A stretch of DNA of 38,739 nucleotides, taken from positions 1 to 38,739 of IMG/VR virus record IMGVR_UViG_3300025138_000108; one strand, 5' to 3'. Made by a program: the position numbers and the translations under genes. Shown here piece by piece: positions 21,155 through 30,186 of this stretch; positions within the stretch are counted from its first letter, which is position 1, and every line of letters begins with the position of its first letter. The stretch comes from a virus. A model generated the notes under the pieces. The model made no database searches and was not told the origin of the DNA. It worked only from the letters and a program-made list of their open reading frames with translations.

Positions 21155-22632
21155 TGTATTATAGAAGACCATCATTTAAAAGAGGCGGACCTACAGGAAT
21201 AGCTCAACTAACTAATAGAGTTCATGCTAATATGGGTTTTCCTAATTTTGGAGTATCAAGAAATGCCGATGGTCAGCCTAATGTGTTAAAAATGAGATCA
21301 GCTCCTAGTGGTCAAGGCCTTGGTAATTTTTTTAAAGGACTTGCAGGACCAAGATACACAGATGAGAATTATGTTTCACCTTTCTTAAAACCAGATGCAC
21401 CTTTCTTTTCAACTAACACGGGGTTTGGATTTATGAAACCTGGCGGAAGCACGAATGCTATAACAAGAACAGCAGAAACTCCGATAGGAGATGTAAATAT
21501 ATACGACGATGATCAAAAGGGAATGTTCTCTGGAGTAACTGAAGGAAGATTTGTTACTATGGATGATGGCAGGATCACAGATACCAACACAGGAAAAACT
21601 GTTACTCAAGAAGAAATTGAAGTTATTAAAAGAGAGAAACCAGAACCTAAAGAAATTGAAAAACCATTAACAGGCGAACTTTCTATGAAAGACGCAATTA
21701 GTGATGAAGTAGATGTTCTTAAAGATTTATTAAAAAGTACTGGAATGAGTAAAGGTGAGAAAGCTTTACTACTTGCTAAAGTAGTTGGAACTCCAGGTTC
21801 AATAAAAGATAAATTAGATGTAGGAGGAGACTTAGCATTAAAAGAATTACAAGAACAGAAGAAACAAGACAAGGCTATAATCTTAACTGCATACAAAAGT
21901 TATAAAGCGACTGAATTAGCAAATGGTAAAAAGAATGATAAACAAAAACAAGTTGAAACATACGTAACTTTAAAAAGACAAGCAGGAGATAAAAGACCTC
22001 AAAGAGATTTAGAACTTGAAGCTATCGAAGTAGTTTACAAACCAAAAACAATAGAAACTCCTAATCCTAATCAAGAAGTTGCAAAAGCAAATTTTATGCA
22101 AACCAACGGCATAGGTAGAATCACAGAGCTTCAAGAGACACTTCAAAAATTTAAAGGATCAAAGATAAGAGGTGCTCAAGAAAAAATTAATGCCGCTAAC
22201 GCAGAGTTGAAAAAATTAGTTATAACAATGAAACTTGCAGGAATGGAAGATAGTATTAAAGCTTATGGTCTTACAGAATATCTACAAGACGGTGGTAGAG
22301 TTAAAAGAGCAATTGGTACTCCAGAAACAGGAGAAACTGATGTAAGTGTAGTGGATGAAAGTATTGTAACCCCTACAGGAACAGAAAAAATAGAAGCAAC
22401 TGAAGTAACAGCTGCAGAAAATGTAGAACCCATGCAAGAAGTTCCAGTAATGGATTTTTCTACTTTAAGAAATAGATTACCTAAAGAAATAACAGATGAC
22501 ATCGTACAGTTATTAGCTAACAGCAAAGAAGCTTTACAAGATTTTTATTATTTAACTAATCAACAAGATGTTGGTCAATTTAATACCAAGTATGGAGTTA
22601 ATCTAATATTACCGCCATCGGTATTAGCATAG
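21154..22632 (+). CDS. Virion/ejection-type protein with GTG start
   Basis: This is a 492-residue protein. The start is GTG at 21154, which overlaps the preceding TAG by one base and has GAGG nine bases upstream. An ATG further in is less well placed. The N-terminus is basic (YYRRPSFKRGGPTG) and reads like the C-terminal peptides of neighbouring proteins. The middle is Lys/Glu-rich and probably helical (about 150-370). Residues near 377-390 read LQDGGRVKRAIGTPE, a variant of the DGGRIG motif of the protein at 18198-20255, followed by an acidic VSVVDES stretch. The shared motif suggests that the two proteins act or are processed together. Confidence 0.58.
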   Translation: MYYRRPSFKRGGPTGIAQLTNRVHANMGFPNFGVSRNADGQPNVLKMRSAPSGQGLGNFFKGLAGPRYTDENYVSPFLKPDAPFFSTNTGFGFMKPGGSTNAITRTAETPIGDVNIYDDDQKGMFSGVTEGRFVTMDDGRITDTNTGKTVTQEEIEVIKREKPEPKEIEKPLTGELSMKDAISDEVDVLKDLLKSTGMSKGEKALLLAKVVGTPGSIKDKLDVGGDLALKELQEQKKQDKAIILTAYKSYKATELANGKKNDKQKQVETYVTLKRQAGDKRPQRDLELEAIEVVYKPKTIETPNPNQEVAKANFMQTNGIGRITELQETLQKFKGSKIRGAQEKINAANAELKKLVITMKLAGMEDSIKAYGLTEYLQDGGRVKRAIGTPETGETDVSVVDESIVTPTGTEKIEATEVTAAENVEPMQEVPVMDFSTLRNRLPKEITDDIVQLLANSKEALQDFYYLTNQQDVGQFNTKYGVNLILPPSVLA

Positions 22633-22641
22633 GGGGATTCC

Positions 22642-25600
22642 ATGGATTGGAAAGAGCTATCTCAACTTCCAGTGTTTTCAGAATCGCAAGATGTTGCAGC
22701 AGCCCCTCAAGGTGAAACAACTATTGGTGATTATGCATTAGATTTATTTAGAGCTCCTGTGGGAGGTATTAGCGATGCATTACAAGGTTTAATTACATTA
22801 GGTGTATTACCTTTTGATATGTTAACTGACAAAGATCTTACAGGAAGAATAGATGCTTTTTTTGATTCAACACCCATTTTAAATATAGAAGCTAAAACAG
22901 GTCTTGGACAAATTGTTCAGACCATAACTCAATTTGGTGTGCCATTAGGAATAGCATCCAAAATAGGTAGAGCTATTCCTCTTTTACAAAAAGCTGGACA
23001 AACTACAGCGCTATCAAGTCTTCCAACAATAGGAGCTAAAGGTACAGAGATTGCACGAAGAGCTGGTTATTGGGGAGCTTTAGGTGGAGCAACTGATATT
23101 GCAGTTAGTGTACCTACTAAAAATGTTGTTTTATCTGACATGCTTGGAATTACAGAAACACCAGATCTTGCATCCGCTACAGGTAAAGAATTAGCCGTAG
23201 AAAAAATGAAACAAAAATTAAAATTTGGAGCTGAAGGTGCAGTAATTGGTGGAACAATTGCAATGTTACCTGTTGCAGGAGCAATAGGTAAAAAACTTTT
23301 AGGGCCTGTGTATAATAAAGTAATTGATCCAGCAGCAGGTGCTGTATTTAGAACTTTAGATAGTAAAATTTTAAATCCTTTAACTGTAGCAATAGCAGGA
23401 AAAGGAACTCGAGGTAGTTTTTTAACTAAAGGTGTAAAAAGAGCAGGAGAGAAAAAAGCTGAGTTTAAAGATAAGTTATATGAAAAATTAGATATACCTG
23501 ATCCGAGCCAGTGGGCTTTTTTTAATACTAAAGGTGGAACTTTTGGGCAAGCGGTGGCTGGAAAACTAAGTAAATTAAAAGAATATTTTGGTTCCGCAGG
23601 ATTGATGACTAAAGGATTAAAAAATGAAGGAGATAAAGTAACAGGAAAATTAGAGGCCATTAATAAAAAATTTAATCGTAAAGATGAAATGATTAATACC
23701 AAACTTTATGACATAGTTTCTAAATTTAAAAGAAATATTTTTGATGGTGTTCCTGACATTAAATTATTAGGTAAGAATGTAACTAATCTTAAAAACATTA
23801 ATCCCGGCTACCGAAACATTACCGATGATCTTACTAGAGAACGAAATAAGATAACAGAATATATTAAAGCTGTTGGTAAAAAAGATGCTATTAAAAAATT
23901 AAAATTAGTGAACCCTTCAGTAAGAGGTGAGGCTAAAGAAATTAAAGAAATGTTAAAGGAGTCTAATATGTTAGTGGGTAATTTATTTGGTAACTCTCCA
24001 ATTAAATCTTTTAAAACATTAGCAGGTTTAAAAATGAATGATGCTGATAACTTTTTTAAACAAAGATTAGCTTCTTTCAATAATAAAAAATTTGAATTTG
24101 ATGTCAATGGACCAGCTGCGGCAGGAGCAAAAAAAGAATTAAAAAATACTATTCTTTTAAATCAAAACATGAGACCTAAAAATATTTCTAGAAAAGAAGC
24201 AGGTGTTTTAAGAAATAAATTAAAAGGTAATAAAAAATTAAATGCTAAAGAAACTAAATTTAATGAATTATTAGACGCTGAAGTTAAAACTAGAATGAAC
24301 GGTTTAAAAAGTGCAGTTATTAATGCAGGAGCTAATCCAGCTAAATACTTTAATGCAATAGGTAAAGCAATTGGTAGAGATGTAAAAAAAGTAGATGATG
24401 TTTCTAATGAAATTAAAAATTTTTTATCTACTCCTAAAGGTCAAAAAGAAGCTATCAATGATTTTAGTCCTGTCTTAGACACAATTATATGGAACAATAA
24501 ACAGGTTTATCAAAGACAATATTTTGATCTTGTAGAAGATCAATGGATGAAAAATGGTTTAGTATTTAAAAATCTTCTAACAGACGATGCAACTTATCAA
24601 GATGTCTTAAAGAGAGGTATTGATCCAACTCGTTTAGTAAAAGTTACAGCTCGTGCCAATGCAGGTATTAATTCTATAGATGACTTTGCATTAGACTCTA
24701 AATTTTTTAGAAATGAAAAATTAAGAAAACCTAAAGAAGGACAAGTAGCTCAAGCAGATACTTATTATACACTACCCGAAATTGCGAATGCTATTCAAGG
24801 AGTTAAAAGTAATTTTGATAATTTATTTGACGTGCCCTTTTATTCTAATTTAATGAAATTTAAAGCTGGTGGTCAAATTTCTAAAACAATTTTCTCACCA
24901 ATGACTCAAGTAAGAAACGTATCTACTGCATCCTTCTTTCCATTAGCTAGCGGTTTGATTGGTGGCCGTGCTTCTGTATCACAAGCATTTAGAGATACAT
25001 TTGAAGACATATTCCAAAGTGGAACATTTAATCCTAAAATGTTTGATGAATGGATGGATTCCAGTGTAACTAGAGGAGTCATCGATCAAAGTATTCAAGT
25101 TAATGAGATGAAACGTTTAGCTGAACGAGGAGTTAAAGGTCTTTTAAATATTGAAGATTTTATGAAAAATCCTACTGTTAAAAAATTTATTGATGTGTAC
25201 CAAGGTGGGGATAATATTTGGAAAGTTTATTCAGACAGATTCTATCAGTCTGCATTAAAACAAGCATTTGGTGATCCTAAAGCAGTACCTACTAAAGTAT
25301 TAGCTCAAGTTAGAGACTGGTACAAAACAGTAGCTAAAGAAGATTTTATTGAGATTAGTTCTATTTCAGGAAAACAAAAAACGGCTCAAGAAGCTTTAGA
25401 AGAAGTGTCCGCTTATTTGGTGACTAACACTATCCCAACTTACAGTAAAGTTCCTAAAGTTATACAAACCATAAGAGATTTACCTTTAGGAAACTTTATA
25501 GCTTTTCCTGCCGAGATTTTAAGAACGGGTGGAAATTTAATTACTTTAGGTGCAAGAGAATTAACTAGCACCAACCCTTACATTAGACAAATGGGAGCTC

Positions 25601-26982
25601 GTAGATTAATTGGATCAACTGCAACCTTCGGTGGAATAGGTACAGTTATTGGTGGAACAGCTCAATCAATTACAGGAGTAACCGATGAAATGATGCAAAG
25701 CGCAAGAAGCTTTGTTCCTAAATATGAAAAGAATGCAACTTTAATTCCATTAAGTTCTCCAGATGCAAATGGTGAATTTAAATATTTTAATTTCTCTTAT
25801 TCTAATCCTTATGATTATTTAGTAAGACCAGCGAATGCTGTCCTTAATGCCTTTGGTAGAGGAGAATTAAATCAAGACAATGCAGGTACTATAGCTTTTA
25901 ATTCACTTATTGGAACTACTAAAAATCCAGGTGCTTTTAGAGAATTTTTTGCTCCATTTATTGCTGAGTCTATTGGTGTAGAAAGATTTACTGATGTTAG
26001 TTCTATACTTGGAAGAGGTGGTAAAACTCCAAATGGTAAAACAATATATAGAGAAACTGATCCCATCGGAGAAAAATTGGCTAGAAGTTTAGAACATATT
26101 ATAGGTGGATTAAATCCAGGAGGTTTTAGTTCAGCACAAAAAATATGGCAGGGAGCTAGCGGACAATTTACAGATTATGGTAGTTCAAGAAATACTAAGG
26201 ATGAGATAGTAGCATTGATGTCTGGTTTAAGAGTACAAACCATTAAACCTAAACAAAGTATGCCTTTCGTTATTTCTTCTTACAGAAAAGATGAAAGAAA
26301 TATTTCACAAAAATTTAGTAGTTTAGCTTACTCAACAAATGTTTCTCCCGAAAGAAAAGTAGCTGCCTTTCAAGAGTGGATGAAGAACTCATTTATATCT
26401 CAAAGAAATTTAAGAAATGTTGTGAACTCCGCTGAAGAGTTAGGGGTATCTAGTAGTGAGATAAGAAAAATATTAATGGAACGTCTAGGAAATAAAAATA
26501 GAGTTAATGCTATCTTAAGAGGAAAATTTGTATCTCCTACGCCTAGTCAATCTAGATTAGAATCATCTATTCAAAGATTAGAACAAGAAAATTTAGGAGC
26601 ATCTTTAAGTTATGAAATTTCTATGGACCTTGTAAATGATGCATGGCAATCTTTAAGAAGAGACAATAATGGGTTTGATTTAGATTTTGGTTTAGATACT
26701 TTTATTGAAAGTATGAACTTATCTATTGGTCCAGACTTATTCTCATTAAAAGAATTACCAGCTAAAGCTTCAAGTTTAGGTACTCGAGAAACTATAGAAA
26801 CACCTGTAGTTTTACCTGTAGATAATAGAAAAAACGTAGCTGTATCTCCACAAGTAGCAAACACAGGTAGCCAAGTAATGGCTAATGCTAATTTAGGGTC
26901 TAGATATTTAGGTGGAATTAACTATAACAAAATGAATACTGCACAAAAAGCAGATTACGTAGATAAGGTATTTAAAGTATAA
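22642..26982 (+). CDS. Very large internal virion (ejection) protein, putative
   Basis: At 1446 residues this is the longest gene in the window. The N-terminal 250 residues have hydrophobic Ala/Gly-rich stretches (AGYWGALGGATDIAV and GAEGAVIGGTIAMLPVAGAIG) that could insert in membranes. The middle is Lys/Asn-rich and helical. A later region has a Gly-rich hydrophobic segment (GSTATFGGIGTVIGG), then FNFSYSNPYDYL, a stretch I recognise in large internal proteins of marine podovirus-like phages. Length and gene order match T7 gp16-type ejection proteins, which form part of the DNA conduit. No lysozyme or protease motif was found. A strong GGGGG site precedes the ATG. Confidence 0.6.
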   Translation: MDWKELSQLPVFSESQDVAAAPQGETTIGDYALDLFRAPVGGISDALQGLITLGVLPFDMLTDKDLTGRIDAFFDSTPILNIEAKTGLGQIVQTITQFGVPLGIASKIGRAIPLLQKAGQTTALSSLPTIGAKGTEIARRAGYWGALGGATDIAVSVPTKNVVLSDMLGITETPDLASATGKELAVEKMKQKLKFGAEGAVIGGTIAMLPVAGAIGKKLLGPVYNKVIDPAAGAVFRTLDSKILNPLTVAIAGKGTRGSFLTKGVKRAGEKKAEFKDKLYEKLDIPDPSQWAFFNTKGGTFGQAVAGKLSKLKEYFGSAGLMTKGLKNEGDKVTGKLEAINKKFNRKDEMINTKLYDIVSKFKRNIFDGVPDIKLLGKNVTNLKNINPGYRNITDDLTRERNKITEYIKAVGKKDAIKKLKLVNPSVRGEAKEIKEMLKESNMLVGNLFGNSPIKSFKTLAGLKMNDADNFFKQRLASFNNKKFEFDVNGPAAAGAKKELKNTILLNQNMRPKNISRKEAGVLRNKLKGNKKLNAKETKFNELLDAEVKTRMNGLKSAVINAGANPAKYFNAIGKAIGRDVKKVDDVSNEIKNFLSTPKGQKEAINDFSPVLDTIIWNNKQVYQRQYFDLVEDQWMKNGLVFKNLLTDDATYQDVLKRGIDPTRLVKVTARANAGINSIDDFALDSKFFRNEKLRKPKEGQVAQADTYYTLPEIANAIQGVKSNFDNLFDVPFYSNLMKFKAGGQISKTIFSPMTQVRNVSTASFFPLASGLIGGRASVSQAFRDTFEDIFQSGTFNPKMFDEWMDSSVTRGVIDQSIQVNEMKRLAERGVKGLLNIEDFMKNPTVKKFIDVYQGGDNIWKVYSDRFYQSALKQAFGDPKAVPTKVLAQVRDWYKTVAKEDFIEISSISGKQKTAQEALEEVSAYLVTNTIPTYSKVPKVIQTIRDLPLGNFIAFPAEILRTGGNLITLGARELTSTNPYIRQMGARRLIGSTATFGGIGTVIGGTAQSITGVTDEMMQSARSFVPKYEKNATLIPLSSPDANGEFKYFNFSYSNPYDYLVRPANAVLNAFGRGELNQDNAGTIAFNSLIGTTKNPGAFREFFAPFIAESIGVERFTDVSSILGRGGKTPNGKTIYRETDPIGEKLARSLEHIIGGLNPGGFSSAQKIWQGASGQFTDYGSSRNTKDEIVALMSGLRVQTIKPKQSMPFVISSYRKDERNISQKFSSLAYSTNVSPERKVAAFQEWMKNSFISQRNLRNVVNSAEELGVSSSEIRKILMERLGNKNRVNAILRGKFVSPTPSQSRLESSIQRLEQENLGASLSYEISMDLVNDAWQSLRRDNNGFDLDFGLDTFIESMNLSIGPDLFSLKELPAKASSLGTRETIETPVVLPVDNRKNVAVSPQVANTGSQVMANANLGSRYLGGINYNKMNTAQKADYVDKVFKV

Positions 26983-26984
26983 TT

Positions 26985-27569
26985 ATGAGCATATTAAAAA
27001 CATTACAAAGAGTACCAGGTGTTGAAACAATACAAGGCCTTGCTCAAGACAATATTATTAGTCCTGCAAAAACAGGTATTAACGCTGTAGGTAAGTATCT
27101 TACAGGTTTCCCTCTTATAGGAACAGTAGCTTCGGGTATTGGACAAATGTTTGAAGGGGACAGTCCTGTTGATGCATTCAACAGATTAAATTATTCTGTA
27201 TCAGGTAATCCAAATTTAAAAAGTTTCTATGGTGATTCAGGTGGTAATATGCTTGGAAAAGATCCTTACGGCATTAATACAGTTTCTGCTTTTGGAGATT
27301 ATAATAAATATGCCGCGAATCAAATCAATAAATTAAATGCTCGTCCAGGAGATTTAGATCCATTTCTAACTGATAAATTAAGTTTTTATGAAAATGTAGT
27401 ACAACAAGAGGAACTTAGACAATTGCAAGAAAATGCGGCCAGAGAAATTTCACTAAGAAATGTGCCTATGTATGACGACTTTCAAACATACAATGACACT
27501 AGCTATGATACATCAAACATGGATGCTCAAGGAAACTATGATGATCCAATGAGTGAGGACACAGAATAA
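26985..27569 (+). CDS. Unknown protein linked to the ejection-type genes
   Basis: This 194-residue protein starts two bases after the 1446-residue gene. It has a moderately hydrophobic, Gly-containing segment (KYLTGFPLIGTVASGIGQMFEG, about 37-58, too polar to be a clear membrane helix). A DPYGINTVSAFGDYNKY stretch follows, then a Gln/Glu-rich helix (NVVQQEELRQLQENAAREI) and an acidic C-terminus. Its end overlaps the next small gene by one base. It is probably a small virion or assembly partner, from context only. Confidence 0.55.
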   Translation: MSILKTLQRVPGVETIQGLAQDNIISPAKTGINAVGKYLTGFPLIGTVASGIGQMFEGDSPVDAFNRLNYSVSGNPNLKSFYGDSGGNMLGKDPYGINTVSAFGDYNKYAANQINKLNARPGDLDPFLTDKLSFYENVVQQEELRQLQENAAREISLRNVPMYDDFQTYNDTSYDTSNMDAQGNYDDPMSEDTE

Positions 27570-27745
27570 TGAAAAAGTCTGCAACACAAAGAATCGAGGA
27601 CCACGAAAAACTTTGCAGAATTATGCAAAAGCAAACGTTTGAACAAATTAAAGAAGTAAAAGAAAGAATTGCTCGATTAGAAAAAATGATTGTTGGTGGA
27701 GCAATAGGAATAATAATTGCAATCCTTATAAATACATCAGTATAA
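27569..27745 (+). CDS. Small coiled-coil plus membrane protein, XhlA-like
   Basis: The ATG at 27569 overlaps the previous TAA by one base, and the frame runs 58 codons to TAA at 27743-27745. Residues 8-40 form a charged heptad-like helix (IEDHEKLCRIMQ... IKEVKERIARLEKM), and residues 41-55 a single hydrophobic segment (IVGGAIGIIIAILI). This coiled-coil then C-terminal membrane anchor design is that of XhlA-type haemolysin proteins, which act with holins in host lysis. Lysis is a plausible role, but no endolysin gene is visible nearby. The gene is very short but well formed. Confidence 0.65.
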   Translation: MKKSATQRIEDHEKLCRIMQKQTFEQIKEVKERIARLEKMIVGGAIGIIIAILINTSV

Positions 27746-27747
27746 CA

Positions 27748-27963
27748 ATGGTAAAATTTGTTTTAATTTTACAATTATGTAGTGTAGTACAGATGGATTG
27801 TATGCCTGAAATAAATCAAAATCCTCTATTCAATACACACTTTGATTGTGTCAATGCGGGTCACTTGCGCTCATTAAAACTATTAGATGAAGTTGGTGAA
27901 CAATTAGTTAACAGGGCAAAAATTCAGGTTCGTATTAAGTGCAAAACAGTTAGCGAAACCTAA
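27748..27963 (+). CDS. Small Cys-containing protein with hydrophobic N-terminus
   Basis: This 71-residue protein has a short hydrophobic start (MVKFVLILQLCSVV) that could be a weak signal or membrane segment, and four Cys residues at 11, 18, 34 and 65. The body includes FNTHFDCVNAGHLRSLKLLDEVG. The same pattern (signal-like N-terminus, C..MP....F.T..DC...G...S) recurs in marine phages as a short unknown gene. It lies between the XhlA-like gene and the SpeD-like gene, with which it shares one base. A periplasmic disulfide-bonded peptide is possible. Confidence 0.55.
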   Translation: MVKFVLILQLCSVVQMDCMPEINQNPLFNTHFDCVNAGHLRSLKLLDEVGEQLVNRAKIQVRIKCKTVSET

Positions 27964-28340
27964 TGAAAAATAGTTTACTTGTACACAAACATTTAATTAT
28001 TAGAGCTGAAATAAAAAAACCACCTACAGATGAAATGGAACTTAAGCATTGGTTTGAAGAATTTGTTGAGTCTATTAATATGAAAATATTTATGGGGCCT
28101 TATGTTAAATACTGTAAGATGCCTGGTAACAGAGGTATTACAGCAGTAGCAATTATAGAAACATCACATATCGCTATGCATATTTGGGATGAACCTAAAC
28201 CAGCATTAATGCAATTTGATGTTTATAGTTGTGGTGAGTTTAATGTAGAAGATATTTGCGAAAAAATAAGAGAAGATTTTAATGTAAGTAAAATAGAATA
28301 CAAATACTTAAATCGTGAGACAGGCCTGGTAGATATTTAA
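27963..28340 (+). CDS. speD: SpeD-like pyruvoyl decarboxylase (S-adenosylmethionine decarboxylase family)
   Basis: This 125-residue protein belongs to the AdoMet decarboxylase SpeD family, whose members cut themselves before a Ser to make a pyruvoyl cofactor. Classical members decarboxylate S-adenosylmethionine for spermidine synthesis. The active site is visible as ETSHIAMHIWDE with Ser68 as the self-cleavage residue and His73, then DVYSCG with Cys90. The residue before the Ser is Thr67, where many bacterial enzymes have Glu. Some SpeD homologues are reported to act on ornithine or arginine instead, so the substrate should not be assumed. No spermidine synthase gene is in the window. It ends four bases into the convergent helicase gene. 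Confidence 0.85.
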   Translation: MKNSLLVHKHLIIRAEIKKPPTDEMELKHWFEEFVESINMKIFMGPYVKYCKMPGNRGITAVAIIETSHIAMHIWDEPKPALMQFDVYSCGEFNVEDICEKIREDFNVSKIEYKYLNRETGLVDI

Positions 28341-29767
28341 ATCCAAGCTTTTAATTCTTCACCCATTACCTCACTAGCTATATTAACTTTTTTACGAAGA
28401 GCTTTTACTATTCTTTCATCTACAGTTTTTTCAGCAATGATGTCTATGTAAGTCATTTTTCTAGTTTGACCAATACGATTTATCCTAGCTTCACTTTGAG
28501 TTCTTTTTTCAAGATCATAACCATTAGAATAATAAATCATAACATTAGCTTCTGTTAAAGTAATTCCATACCCACCTGTTTGAGGAGTACCTACTAAGAA
28601 CCTAACTTTAGATTTCGGGTCTTGTATTTCTTTAATGGCCTTTTGTCTGTCTGCAGTCGAAGTGGAACCATAATAAGTCATCACGGAACCCGGATATGTT
28701 TTTTCAATAGCTTTAACTATAGAAGCTATATCGTGTCTCCAGTGGGCCCAAATGATAGCCTTACCCTCTACCTCTTCTATTATATCCATTAAAGTAGATA
28801 TTCTTTCATTTTTAATTATTTTAAGAGTACCATCATCAGCTTTAAAATGACCACAAGTAATTTGTTGGAGTCTCATTAATTGCACTAAAGCCGTAGAGGT
28901 AGTCATTAACTTACCTTCCATTTGAGCAAGAGCTACTTTACTCATTTGATCATAAAGTTTTTTTTGTTCGGGACTCAACTGAATAATTCTTTTTTGATAA
29001 GTGTATGCAGGTAGATCCAAACAATCTTCTTTTAAAATACGTTCAGAAAATGTAGTTATTTTTTCTGAAAGTTCTCCTAAATTTTTATAACCTGTAACAA
29101 CTTGAACACTGTGAGTTGGTAGTCTCATTGTAGTTAATTGTGCATAACGAGTTCTAAAGGCAAAATAAGATGTGAAATCTAATAAACCTTCATCTAAAAA
29201 TTCACATTGTTTATATAAATCTAAAGGTGATTTAGTTACAGGTGAACCTGTCAGTATTCTTCTATATGCAGCGTGACGACCTAAAGAACATATATTTTTA
29301 GATCTTTTAGCATCAGGATTTTTAATAGTTGTAGATTCATCTATAGCCATTAATGTTCTGTGACATCTTAAAAATTTAGCGGCAAACTCCACACCTTTAG
29401 ATGTACTAAAAGCATCTACATTCATAATAAGAATGTGTAAATCTTCTCCTGTTTCAAATAAAGTATTTAATTGCCTTTGTTGAGATTTAGTAATATTGGC
29501 TTGCCATAAAACCATTTTTTTATCTATGTGTTCAACCATATGAATAGGAATTTCCGAATCATACCAGTTTTTATAAACACCTTTAGGGGCAACTAAAAGT
29601 AATCCATTAATTTTACCTTTGTCATAAAGCATAGATACATTATCTATAAGTACCTTAGATTTACCTGTACCCATCTCCATAAAGTAAGCAAATACTTCTT
29701 TATTCCATGATCTTTTTAACGCAGTTAGTTGATGAGCATATGGTTTTGTTTTAAATCTATAGTTCAT
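28337..29767 (-). CDS. SNF2-like superfamily 2 helicase
   Basis: This 476-residue ATP-dependent DNA translocase has Walker A MGTGKSK (32-38), a motif II of the form DEST (Asp143-Glu144, in AIDESTTIKNP), motif III LTGSPV (172-177) and a C-terminal helicase half ending in the motif VI region ARINRIGQTRK. The first helicase core starts right at the N-terminus with AHQLTALKRSW. This is the compact single-unit SNF2-like helicase found in many marine podovirus-like phages, probably acting in replication or recombination. It is the only replication-type gene on the minus strand, convergent with the SpeD gene and divergent from the replication operon across a palindromic gap. Confidence 0.88.
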   Translation of the reverse strand: MNYRFKTKPYAHQLTALKRSWNKEVFAYFMEMGTGKSKVLIDNVSMLYDKGKINGLLLVAPKGVYKNWYDSEIPIHMVEHIDKKMVLWQANITKSQQRQLNTLFETGEDLHILIMNVDAFSTSKGVEFAAKFLRCHRTLMAIDESTTIKNPDAKRSKNICSLGRHAAYRRILTGSPVTKSPLDLYKQCEFLDEGLLDFTSYFAFRTRYAQLTTMRLPTHSVQVVTGYKNLGELSEKITTFSERILKEDCLDLPAYTYQKRIIQLSPEQKKLYDQMSKVALAQMEGKLMTTSTALVQLMRLQQITCGHFKADDGTLKIIKNERISTLMDIIEEVEGKAIIWAHWRHDIASIVKAIEKTYPGSVMTYYGSTSTADRQKAIKEIQDPKSKVRFLVGTPQTGGYGITLTEANVMIYYSNGYDLEKRTQSEARINRIGQTRKMTYIDIIAEKTVDERIVKALRKKVNIASEVMGEELKAWI

Positions 29768-29781
29768 AATAATTCTTCTTT

Positions 29782-29823
29782 CTATTGACTAAGCTATCAC
29801 AACACTATAGCTATAGTCAATAG
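29782..29823. promoter_or_regulatory. Palindromic divergent control region
   Basis: CTATTGACTAAGCTAT (29782-29797) and ATAGCTATAGTCAATAG (29807-29823) are reverse complements apart from one extra base, separated by a nine-base spacer. Each arm holds TTGACT pointing inward (29785-29790 on plus, 29820-29815 on minus), a near-consensus sigma70 -35. The plus -10 candidates (TATAGC or TATAGT) are off the ideal spacing and the minus one is weaker. The element sits between the helicase gene (start 29767) and the plus-strand gene at 29831. It could be a bidirectional promoter, an operator for a dimeric repressor, or both. Confidence 0.5.
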
Positions 29824-29830
29824 GAAAGTT

Positions 29831-30184
29831 ATGGAAAATACAGTATACATTATTCAAGAATTACCTGGTACTAAAGCTGGAGCACCTAAATTTAATATTA
29901 TGGGGGCACAAAAGTACGGTACTTTAAAAACTTTATTACCTGAACATTCTCAAATCATTTTATCTCCTGGACCTTTAATTTTTAAATTAAGAAAACTTTT
30001 AAAAGATTATACAGATAAAGATTTTTTATTACTTACAGGTGATCCTGCAATAATAAGTGTTGCATCTTCTATAGTATCTAACATGACAAATGGTAAATAC
30101 AACTTACTTAAATGGGACAGACAAGAAAAAATGTACTATCCAATAGAAATTAATATATATGAAAAAGGAAACGTCGAAGATTAA
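29831..30184 (+). CDS. Unknown 117-residue protein, first of the replication side
   Basis: The protein opens VYIIQELPGTKAGAPKFNIMGAQKYG and continues with LLPEHSQIILSPGPLIFKLRKLL and DKDFLLLTGDPAIISVASSIVSNMTNG (87-92 for the last six residues). It looks like a small alpha/beta protein with Rossmann-like strand-turn patterns but shows no complete nucleotide-binding motif. I have seen the same protein in marine phage genomes next to replication genes, without a known role. It precedes the strong promoter at 30187, so it may be expressed separately from the genes that follow. Confidence 0.6.
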   Translation: MENTVYIIQELPGTKAGAPKFNIMGAQKYGTLKTLLPEHSQIILSPGPLIFKLRKLLKDYTDKDFLLLTGDPAIISVASSIVSNMTNGKYNLLKWDRQEKMYYPIEINIYEKGNVED

Positions 30185-30186
30185 GC

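Noticed and set aside
23067-23702. Open frame of 211 codons on the minus strand
   Set aside because: It lies entirely within the 1446-residue virion gene, has Pro/Ser/Leu-rich antisense composition and no neighbours on that strand.
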